This document shows positions 31,391-39,001 of a DNA stretch of 64,000 nucleotides, one piece after another (position 1 is the stretch's first letter; each line of letters opens with the position of its first letter). The position numbers were made by a program, and so were the translations under genes. This stretch comes from DATKLL01 sp035542475. Lineage in GTDB: Bacteria; Desulfobacterota; Syntrophia; Syntrophales; UBA2185. Where the stretch lies: NCBI GenBank assembly GCA_035542475.1, contig DATKLL010000189.1, positions 14,060 through 78,059 of the forward strand, read 5' to 3'. Below the pieces are notes generated by a model. That model ran no database searches. It worked only from the letters and a program-made list of their open reading frames with translations, and was not told where the DNA came from.

Positions 31391-31394
31391 TTTC

Positions 31395-31907
31395 TCACTT
31401 TGCCGGTGCACCGAGACCCTGCAAGATCTCACGCATGTGATTGATGTGAAATTTAAAGTGAGATTTCTCCATACCGCCAAGCAAACCGATCCAGGTTTCC
31501 AGCGTCGGATATTCTCCAAACGGTGAGTCTTTAAGCATGGGAATCTGTGCTTTCCGGTCTAGCTGCTCCCCGGATAAAACTGCCGCAAATTCAGAAATAC
31601 GTTCGTACTCCTTTTCGACCTCTGAGAGAATTTGAGCAAAGGTCATTCGGGCTCGCTTCTCAGTGAAAAAAGGATTGCCCGGGTCAATATCGATCCTGGG
31701 AATCTCCTTATCGAGAAAGGCCTGAAGCATAGGCAGATGGCCCGCTCCTTCGGGTCCCCAGAGATGCGAAAGGATTTCTTTGGGAGACCATCGTCCTTCC
31801 GGTGCGCGGGAGGCCGTGCTCTCATCCAGCCCTTTGCAAACTTTCTTCAGTTCTTCAATTCTCAGGCGGATGCCTTCAGCCAATTGAGTGCCTTTTGAAG
31901 TTGCCAT
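31395..31907 (-). CDS. DinB-superfamily protein
   Basis: 170 residues forming a predicted four-helix bundle. The segment GRWSPKEILSHLWGPEGAGH near residue 40 and EKSHFKFHINHMREIL near the C-terminus match DinB/YfiT proteins, with histidines H52, H61 and those of the FHINHM segment as possible metal ligands. Members include thiol transferases and metal-dependent hydrolases; the actual reaction is not predictable here. It is convergent with glmM, 36 bases away, and has no obvious operon partner. Confidence 0.75.
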   Translation of the reverse strand: MATSKGTQLAEGIRLRIEELKKVCKGLDESTASRAPEGRWSPKEILSHLWGPEGAGHLPMLQAFLDKEIPRIDIDPGNPFFTEKRARMTFAQILSEVEKEYERISEFAAVLSGEQLDRKAQIPMLKDSPFGEYPTLETWIGLLGGMEKSHFKFHINHMREILQGLGAPAK

Positions 31908-32261
31908 GTCTTATCACCTCCGTCTTCGCTTTATTTCGTTATTTCATACACTAAATTATGAAATTATTTTATGATGTCAGTGCCACTCTTACCATAAGAG
32001 ATTCCCTGAAATTGGGCGTCGAAATATCTGAAGTTTATGCGGTGAGGCTGGACATGATTCGCCTGTTCATCACTTGATTTTTTTGATCACCAATTGGAAA
32101 CTGAACACTTATTTCAGATGCGGATGCGCTGGTGTGGGTATTTCACGGTTTCCGGACAAAGGATTACGCTTTCCATGGCAATGAGACCCATCCGGAAATC
32201 ATAAATGTGATTAAATACGTGGAGAGTCTCTGGGAAACAGTGCACCATGATATACCTCTTG
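31908..32261. other. Intergenic region, 354 bp, with possible gene fragments and a short repeat
   Basis: On the plus strand a 39-codon frame starts at about 31957 (MKLFYDVSATLTIRD), and a frame without a start codon from about 32110 contains ADALVWVFHGFRTKDYAFHG and runs into the end of the next gene. Neither is convincing alone; together they suggest decayed coding sequence. A 20-base repeat at 32120-32139 recurs at 43886-43905. Confidence 0.4.
32120..32139 (+). repeat. 20-base repeat, copy 1
   Basis: GCGGATGCGCTGGTGTGGGT matches 43886-43905 at 19 of 20 bases; both copies are intergenic and in the same orientation. Flanking sequences differ. Confidence 0.5.
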
Positions 32262-32912
32262 CTAAAATCGATAAGACAGTCCCAAAAGCCAATGACTGGT
32301 TTCCATAGTGGCCGAAAAATTATCTAAAAAATCTTCATCAATTTTAAAGTACGTATACCTGTATTCACCGAAAAATCCCCAATGTTCAGAGAACATCCAG
32401 GTAAGGCCGGCGCGAGCATCTATGCCGGCCGAAAAACTGTTCTCAGTCACTTCTCTTTGCAACTCAGGCTGGAAATCCACGGTAGCATGATAAAAGAACA
32501 ATCCCGGGCCAAAAGCCACATAAGGTTGTAATCGTCCGTTGGGATACTCACTGCTCTTAAAAGCAGGGTAGCGAAACATCAGCATAGCCGATAACGGGAT
32601 CACAGTCGCGTTCATGCCGTTGCCATCAGCCTTGAAGTAGGACAAATCAACACATCCCCCCAGCCAGGACAGCGACGAAGACCAACCGCCCGCGCGCACA
32701 CCTACTGAGACAGAATCATCGAAACTTATGTTTCTTGTGGCGCTTTTATCCGGCGCAGGGAAATTGAAAATATCTACCTTTACATAGCTGTCAGAAGTCC
32801 TGGCACTCCCTCCGTACAGATCAATAAAACCTTCAGCAAATGCAGACGCGCCTGTAGCCGTCACTAGAAAGACGGAAAAAGTAATTGCTGTTAAAGTTTT
32901 GCATACACTCAT
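32262..32912 (-). CDS. Outer-membrane beta-barrel protein
   Basis: 216 residues with a signal peptide (cleavage near GASAFA-EG) and a mature part of alternating strands ending in WLLGLSYRF; the terminal Phe is the usual BAM recognition residue of outer-membrane proteins. Segments such as PYVAFGPGLFFYHATVDF and DARAGLTWMFSEHWGFFGEY resemble eight-stranded barrels of the OmpW/OmpA-like type. A role as small porin or structural barrel is likely, ligand unknown. It starts 45 bases after the giant activase stop with a strong AGGAGG, so it may be part of the same transcript. Confidence 0.82.
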   Translation of the reverse strand: MSVCKTLTAITFSVFLVTATGASAFAEGFIDLYGGSARTSDSYVKVDIFNFPAPDKSATRNISFDDSVSVGVRAGGWSSSLSWLGGCVDLSYFKADGNGMNATVIPLSAMLMFRYPAFKSSEYPNGRLQPYVAFGPGLFFYHATVDFQPELQREVTENSFSAGIDARAGLTWMFSEHWGFFGEYRYTYFKIDEDFLDNFSATMETSHWLLGLSYRF

Positions 32913-32957
32913 GGTAATCCTCCTAAAATAAAGAATTATGGTTCCCTCCCCAATATT

Positions 32958-35900
32958 TTACAAGTGTAGCGACGCCAGGAATATCTTGCTTTCCTTCTTT
33001 TCAACTCCGGTTCCTTCGTCCCCATTCTGTTCTGGCATATCGTATCTTTCACGCTCTGGCAGAATGTTCGCCAGGTAGCTTCTGATCTTTTTATTCAAAT
33101 CCCCTTCGCCGTCGTAAAACTGGTTCAAAATGGGAATGCCGAGTCTTGCCTGAAGCTTGCCGAAAATTCCTGTTGTAATGGTTCCGGGCATGCATCCGAA
33201 CGGAGCGCAGTTGATTACCATCTTGGCGCCCTGCCTCGCGAAAAGGATAGTGCGCCCGACTGTCAGCACAGCCTCTCCGATAAAATCGAGTGGCAGATAT
33301 TCCTGGGCTGCTTTCAATACTTCTTCCATTTCCGGTTCATGCCGGTCATCCAGAAACTGGCCTGCCAGCTGGTAGTATGTCCTTTCGCTATCGAAGAGAA
33401 AGATATTTTTCAGAAGAGATTCCCCTCTCTCGATGAAATTGAAGCGGCGCCTTCTCGCCAGCCAGCCCTGCATATAACTCGTATAAATCATCCACTCGTG
33501 CATGGGAGCAAGCCATGCCTCTCCACCTCCTTTCTCAATGGCGGCTATCACATTTTCGTTCGCGTAGCTGTTCGTACGCACATAAATCTCGCCCACAATC
33601 CCGACCAGCGGCCTCCTGGTCTTTATCACCGGAATAGACGCGAGTTCGTCGAGGGCATTTCGCAAAACTTCATACGGGTCCTTACACTTTTCAAAAATCG
33701 CGCATAGATTCTCAACATGTCTTTCAAGCATTTCGGAGGTCTCACCCTTTCTGCTCTCATAGGGACGAGTTTTCAGCAGTGCTTTATACAGGATATCGCC
33801 TGACATCACCGCATGCCACAGGTAACGCCGCAGGTCCTCATCTATGCCTTGATAGGTATTGATGGAAGAAGGAGACAGAATCTCGACACCTTTGAATTCG
33901 CTGCTGTCGAGTATATTTTTATGGAGGAGGCAATACTGGCCGAACCGGCACGGTCCTTCGGCAGTCGGCATAAAGAAGGCTGTATCTTTTGGATTTGCAC
34001 CGGTCTTCCTCAGCGTATTCATGAAAACGCCAATGGTGAGAGCAGTAGGCAGGCATTCGCTGCCGCGGGTAAGCTTTCTACCGAGTTCAAAGTCAGCGGC
34101 ATTCTCCGGGGGAAGCGCTTCAGCTTTGTAACCATAACCTCTGAAGGCGGCGGCAAAAAGACGGGTTGTTATCGGGTGCATCGGCGGAATCCAGATTGTG
34201 CGTTTCCTGAAATCAACTGCACGTTGTATATATTCAAATGCTTGGCTTTCCCGCACCTCAGGTTTTTTTGCCTGCGCCTTGAGGATATCAAGAAACGCCT
34301 CGATGCGGGTGAGGTAGCCACCGTCAGCTCCGTGTTCATCGAGTTCCAGTATAAGCATTGGTTTTTCAGCCAGCTCTTTTTCTGCATAGCTCAATAAAAA
34401 ACTGTCAGGACCGCAGTTGAAATTCGTAAAGTAAACCGGGAAGAGATTGGCGGATTCCTTAATGCGCCTGAGAGCGGCGATGATCTTCTGACCGTAAGAC
34501 CAGTAAAGATTGAAGTACTCCGAGTCGGCAAGAGCAGCGACATTAAGCGGCAGCATATCAAGCGGGATGACCGTGCCACCGTATTCGGCAATCTTCTGGG
34601 GCAGGTTGAGATTTAGGCCTTTGTCGTAAACATTATATGGCCTTCCAATGACGACAATCGCTTGCTTCCCGCTTCTTTCCAGCTCCGAAAGTATCTTTTC
34701 ACCTTCACGCACCAAAGCTTGTCTGTATTCGATAAGAAAGGTCTTTGAAGCGGCAAAAGCCTTGGCTATACTGCTTTTGGTGACATTCAATTTTTTGCTC
34801 AATTCGGCATAAAGTTCCCAGATAAGCTCTTTATCAGCACGCCTGAAATCGATAACCGGTGAGATCAATTTTTGCACCGGAAGACCGCCGGATTCTGCGC
34901 CTGAGCGGAGGAGAGACGGGATACTCTGGAGGTAAGGGCAATAATAGCTGATTGCCGTAGGGAGTGCCTGTTCATCGGCTATCATATAAGGGAAGAATAC
35001 AAACTGTGCGGAATCGTCAAGCAGTGCCTTCACGAAACCACCGTTGGCAGCTTTGACCGGAAAGCAGAAGTCTGCGGCAACGATTTTATTAGCGAGAGCT
35101 TTGATCTCGGAATCGGTATAAGGGGTAAGCTTTATGTCATAGCCAAGATGAGCGAAAAATTCTTTCCAGAACGGGAAAAGGGAGTAAATGGAAAGCGCTC
35201 TGGGAACTGCAATTGAAGGGGCGCCGGCCGGAAGCTTTGCGGTCGCAGAGCGGCTGAAAAGATGTCTTCGTTTTTCGAATGGGGCAAAGCCGGGAATGCG
35301 CCTGGGCGTGAGCTCTTCGGGGTCTCTTCCGCACTGATATCCCCAGGAGATCTTTTCCGGCTCTCCTTCAATCGAAGCAATGGTCAAGCGGCAGTAATTG
35401 TTGCAAATCTTACAAGTCTCGGTTGCGATTTCAAGTTTTCGATTGAGCATGTCGAATGCGCGGAATTTTGATTGCTCACCGGCGATTTCATCTAGCGAAA
35501 TAAGCGCGACACCGTAAGCGCCCATTATGTGGCAATATGGGGATACGACAACCTCGACATCGAGCATGTTCTCGATTGCAGCGATGAGCCCCCGGTTTCT
35601 CGCCGTAGCGCCTTGAAACATTATCTTCCTGTTTGATATATATCTATTGCCCACAACGCGGTTTTTATAATTCTGGATCACTGAATAAAGTACTGCGGCA
35701 AGGGCCTCTCGCTGGCTGAACCCAAACTTGAGGAGCTTGCGCACATCCTGTTCCATAAACACTGTGCAGCGGTCTGAAGTGGCGGGCGGGCTTATTCCCA
35801 TAACGGCATCACCGATTTCCGTTACTTTATAACCGAGGCGTCTTGCCTGTTCCTCGACAAACGATCCTGTACCGGCGGCGCAAACGTAATTCATATTGGC

Positions 35901-37223
35901 ATCATGAATTATGCCGTTCTTAAGATGCATGTACTTCGCGTCCTGACCGCCTATTTCGAATATGGTTTCAATATCAGGATCAATGCTTAGCGCGCCGGTA
36001 GCGTGCGCCGAGATTTCATTTATGATGAAATCCGCGCCGATGACCTTGCCCACTAGTTTGCGGCCCGAACCTGTCGTGCCTGAAGCCCTGACATCAAGGA
36101 TTGTTCCTTTTTCATCGCAGTATTTTTTGAGCGCACGGAAGATTTTTTTTGAAGCCTCAATCGGCTCGCCCAGCGTGCGCCTGTAAATGTCTATTACGAT
36201 CTTTTTGTCAATCGCATCTATAACTGCGAGCTTGGTACTTGTAGAACCTATGTCAACGCCGATGGCGACCGACAGTTGACCAGGCGACAACGGTCGGCTT
36301 ATACGCACTTCATTTTCGTCGTCATCAACATACTCTTTTAATGACTCAAACAAGGGGTATTTGGACCGCTTGAGTTCGAGGGCGGGTCTGCGGGTATACA
36401 AGTTTTCAACTGTTCTATTGAGGAGTGAGGACATGAGGAAATAGAATCTTGAGGCAGGAATTGTATTTTCGGTTGGAGCACAGAGTGCGGCGCCGACAGC
36501 CGAAGCAATCTGCCCCCGGTCAGGTGTAACAAATTCGTAAGGCGATTTATTGAGCCACCTCAATACTTCACGGTTTAACACGACCCCGCCGATAGCAAGA
36601 GTCTTGCCTGTAAGCGGTCTCCCTTTGAGCAGCGTGTGAAGTATTGTTTCGGTCGTCCCCCGACACAATCCTGACCACATTTCTTCGCGGCTCTTGCCCG
36701 CCTGCTGGTTGTGTATTAAATCGCTTTTGGCAAAGACGGCACACCGGGTCGCGATAACTGCCGGGTTTTCCACTGGCTTCATTTCATTGAGTCGCTCGTA
36801 TGAAATCTCAAGACGATCAGCCTGTTCGTCCAGAAACGAGCCGGTTCCGGCTGCACAGAGGGAATTGGTCGAAAAATCTGTGAGGTTGCCATTCTCATCA
36901 AGGCGGATAAGAGTAAGACTCCCGCCGCCGATATCAATGATATTCCGTATGTCCGGGGAAAAAACCTTCGCAAACATCGTTGCTGAACGTACCTCGTCAA
37001 TATGAGGAAGTCCTGTCGATGTGGCGATGGCTTCGGAAAGAGCGCCAGTAAACACCGCAGAAACATTTTCAGTAATAAGCTGGCGTTCGGATAAATATTC
37101 CCAGAGGGTCTTTTCAGGTTCGCCCAGATGAGCTTTATATTCGGTAAAGATAATTCTCCTTTTTCCGTTCATGCCGACTACTTTGAGAAACATCGAGCCT
37201 ACATCAATGCCAAGAAATATCAT
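32958..37223 (-). CDS. Giant CoA-substrate-specific activase with dehydratase-like C-terminus
   Basis: 1421 residues. The ATG at 37223 is preferred over one 12 bases upstream because GGAGGT sits four bases before it. Two BcrA/BadF/HgdC-type ATPase domains occur in tandem (about 5-265, FLGIDVGSMFLKVV; and about 310-575, GVDIGSTSTKLAVIDA with FEIGGQDAKY and VCAAGTGSFVEEQA), each with the Cys that helps hold the shared [4Fe-4S] cluster. DUF2229 follows (about 640-870), then a region resembling the 2-hydroxyglutaryl-CoA dehydratase D subunit (PTAEGPCRFGQYCLLHK, NCAPFGCMPGTITTG). Such proteins use ATP to deliver a low-potential electron to a radical dehydratase or reductase. No separate dehydratase gene is nearby, so it may act on its own C-terminal part or on a remote partner. 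A sigma-54 promoter lies upstream. Confidence 0.9.
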   Translation of the reverse strand: MIFLGIDVGSMFLKVVGMNGKRRIIFTEYKAHLGEPEKTLWEYLSERQLITENVSAVFTGALSEAIATSTGLPHIDEVRSATMFAKVFSPDIRNIIDIGGGSLTLIRLDENGNLTDFSTNSLCAAGTGSFLDEQADRLEISYERLNEMKPVENPAVIATRCAVFAKSDLIHNQQAGKSREEMWSGLCRGTTETILHTLLKGRPLTGKTLAIGGVVLNREVLRWLNKSPYEFVTPDRGQIASAVGAALCAPTENTIPASRFYFLMSSLLNRTVENLYTRRPALELKRSKYPLFESLKEYVDDDENEVRISRPLSPGQLSVAIGVDIGSTSTKLAVIDAIDKKIVIDIYRRTLGEPIEASKKIFRALKKYCDEKGTILDVRASGTTGSGRKLVGKVIGADFIINEISAHATGALSIDPDIETIFEIGGQDAKYMHLKNGIIHDANMNYVCAAGTGSFVEEQARRLGYKVTEIGDAVMGISPPATSDRCTVFMEQDVRKLLKFGFSQREALAAVLYSVIQNYKNRVVGNRYISNRKIMFQGATARNRGLIAAIENMLDVEVVVSPYCHIMGAYGVALISLDEIAGEQSKFRAFDMLNRKLEIATETCKICNNYCRLTIASIEGEPEKISWGYQCGRDPEELTPRRIPGFAPFEKRRHLFSRSATAKLPAGAPSIAVPRALSIYSLFPFWKEFFAHLGYDIKLTPYTDSEIKALANKIVAADFCFPVKAANGGFVKALLDDSAQFVFFPYMIADEQALPTAISYYCPYLQSIPSLLRSGAESGGLPVQKLISPVIDFRRADKELIWELYAELSKKLNVTKSSIAKAFAASKTFLIEYRQALVREGEKILSELERSGKQAIVVIGRPYNVYDKGLNLNLPQKIAEYGGTVIPLDMLPLNVAALADSEYFNLYWSYGQKIIAALRRIKESANLFPVYFTNFNCGPDSFLLSYAEKELAEKPMLILELDEHGADGGYLTRIEAFLDILKAQAKKPEVRESQAFEYIQRAVDFRKRTIWIPPMHPITTRLFAAAFRGYGYKAEALPPENAADFELGRKLTRGSECLPTALTIGVFMNTLRKTGANPKDTAFFMPTAEGPCRFGQYCLLHKNILDSSEFKGVEILSPSSINTYQGIDEDLRRYLWHAVMSGDILYKALLKTRPYESRKGETSEMLERHVENLCAIFEKCKDPYEVLRNALDELASIPVIKTRRPLVGIVGEIYVRTNSYANENVIAAIEKGGGEAWLAPMHEWMIYTSYMQGWLARRRRFNFIERGESLLKNIFLFDSERTYYQLAGQFLDDRHEPEMEEVLKAAQEYLPLDFIGEAVLTVGRTILFARQGAKMVINCAPFGCMPGTITTGIFGKLQARLGIPILNQFYDGEGDLNKKIRSYLANILPERERYDMPEQNGDEGTGVEKKESKIFLASLHL

Positions 37224-37264
37224 ATTCACCTCCATAAACAGTTGATAGGATTAATTCCTATTAG

Positions 37265-37280
37265 AGCAATTGATGTACCA
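37265..37280 (-). promoter_or_regulatory. Sigma-54 promoter of the giant activase gene
   Basis: Reading left, TGGTACATCAATTGCT fits TGGCAC-N5-TTGCW with one change and correct GG-to-GC spacing. The start point would be near 37254, about 30 bases before the start codon. The next gene upstream encodes a sigma-54 activator. Confidence 0.65.
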
Positions 37281-37314
37281 TTCCAGACGGTTTCCTTTTT
37301 TTATCTGCATGCGA

Positions 37315-37360
37315 GTAATTGTAAACGTGAAGCGGGCATTCAGCATTCACATGCAATTAC
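37315..37360. promoter_or_regulatory. Inverted repeat, candidate enhancer site for a sigma-54 activator
   Basis: GTAATTG (37315-37321) and CAATTAC (37354-37360) are mirrored, with a second inner pair GTGAA and TTCAC. The centre is about 85 bases upstream of the predicted sigma-54 start, as expected for an activator site. Confidence 0.45.
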
Positions 37361-37585
37361 GATTGGTTGCGGCTCATAATGGATGTAGATTGCGGTACTA
37401 TAACTGCATTTAAAGATGGATCTGCGGAAATTTTTGAGGGACAGACAGATTCGGGTGAGGTGCAAAAGAAGTTGACGAACAGACGGGGCGCTGCTGGATT
37501 AGTCTGTGAAATCAAAATATCACGCAAAAGCAAGATATGTTCACAGTGCAAAAATTGTTGCACCTCCTGGATGGCGAGAAACCTA

Positions 37586-39001
37586 TCAACGGGTGATTTT
37601 AAGACGGCGATTCAGAGCCTGCCGTGTTATACCAAGACTCAGCGCAGCCGCGGCCTGATTGCCGTTTGCGCGCTTCATAGCTTCCGCGATGAGTTGTTCT
37701 TCCATTTGCTTCAAAGTCGGCAGTTGGTCCGGAAAGGCAATTGCGGTATGCACAACCCCGTCTCTTTCCCGGTGAGCACCTCCATGGCTCGAACGCTGTT
37801 CCTGGATATAAGTCTTAAAGACATCCAGGGAAAGCATTCCAGACTTATGAGCGCTGACGGCATTTGTTATGACAGCCTGTAGCTCTCTGACATTGCCCGG
37901 GAAATCATAGGTTCTGAGGAGCGAGATCAACTCCTTAGGGGGAACCGGTTTTTTCTTGCCAAGCTCCTCTGACACTTTATCAAGATAATGGTCGACAAGT
38001 ACAGGTAGGTCCTCCTTGCGGTCACGAAGCGACGGGATATGGATATGATGGATGCAAAGCCTGTAATAGAGGTCTTTTCTGAATTTTCCGCTGTCCTGGA
38101 GTTTTTCCAGATCCTGATTTGTAGCCACGACAATGCGGGCGTCAGAGCGCTTTGCCACATCGGAACCGAGAGGGAAGTATTCTCCCTCCTGAAGCAGGCG
38201 GAGAAGTTTCACCTGCGATTGAAAACTCAAATCCCCGATCTCGTCGAGGAAGAGCGTGCCTTCCGCCGCCTGCTCCACAAGGCCGCTGCGCGTTTGGTCT
38301 GCGCCGGTAAACGCACCTCTGCGGTGTCCGAAGAGGGTATCTGAAAACACATTGTCATCGAGGCCCGCAACATTAACAGGGATGAAATTTCCTGCCCGCT
38401 TCCTGAGTTTGTGCAGAGCCTTCGCTACCAGCTCCTTGCCGACGCCGGTCTCGCCGGTTATGGTGACAGGCTGAATGCTCCCGGCTATAGCCTCGATATA
38501 CTGGAAAATGGATCTCATGGCTTCACTACACGTGACGATCTCCACAAATGCCTCCGGCTGTTCCAACTCAGCTGAAAACACGCGGCTCTTCAATCTTCTA
38601 TTTTCCCTCTGCAATTCTCCGATCTCTATCGCCCGTTTTACGCTCGCAATAAGCCGGCTCTTCTCAATAGGTTTGACTATGTAGTCAAATGCGCCGGCTT
38701 TCATGCACTCGACGGCTATATCTACATCGTTTGCTCCCGTGACAATAATTACGGGAACGCCGGGATAATCGCTGCGCAGCATAGCAAGAATTTCTTCACC
38801 GGACAGATAAGGCATCATAAGGTCGAGCAGAACGACTTCAACATCCTGCCTGGAAATTGTGGATATAACATCACGGCTGTCCTGGCAGCGGATGAAATTA
38901 TTCATGCCTGCTGACCAAAGCGCCATCTCAAAGCTGTTTAAGGCCTGGAGTTCATCGTCAACCATCAACACCGGCAAATAAGGATAAACAGACGGGGTCA
39001 T
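37586..39001 (-). CDS. NtrC-type sigma-54-dependent response regulator
   Basis: 471 residues. Receiver (about 8-125) with D in VVLLDLMMPYLSG and K in YIVKPIEKSR; AAA+ domain (about 150-380) with ITGETGVGKE (Walker A), the sigma-54 contact GAFTGA, GTLFLDEIGDL (Walker B) and the arginine-finger region; and a Fis-type HTH at the C-terminus (NQAAAALSLGITRQALNRRL). It overlaps the 7TMR-DISM kinase gene by four bases (ATGA), so the two form a two-component system. The downstream activase gene has a sigma-54 promoter with an inverted repeat upstream, making it the most obvious target. Confidence 0.95.
   Translation of the reverse strand: MTPSVYPYLPVLMVDDELQALNSFEMALWSAGMNNFIRCQDSRDVISTISRQDVEVVLLDLMMPYLSGEEILAMLRSDYPGVPVIIVTGANDVDIAVECMKAGAFDYIVKPIEKSRLIASVKRAIEIGELQRENRRLKSRVFSAELEQPEAFVEIVTCSEAMRSIFQYIEAIAGSIQPVTITGETGVGKELVAKALHKLRKRAGNFIPVNVAGLDDNVFSDTLFGHRRGAFTGADQTRSGLVEQAAEGTLFLDEIGDLSFQSQVKLLRLLQEGEYFPLGSDVAKRSDARIVVATNQDLEKLQDSGKFRKDLYYRLCIHHIHIPSLRDRKEDLPVLVDHYLDKVSEELGKKKPVPPKELISLLRTYDFPGNVRELQAVITNAVSAHKSGMLSLDVFKTYIQEQRSSHGGAHRERDGVVHTAIAFPDQLPTLKQMEEQLIAEAMKRANGNQAAAALSLGITRQALNRRLKITR

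Larger units (their letters stand above)
37224..37585. other. Intergenic control region, 362 bp, of the activase gene
   Basis: Contains a sigma-54 promoter (37265-37280) and an inverted repeat (37315-37360) at a typical activator distance. Open frames here are short and unconvincing. Confidence 0.6.
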
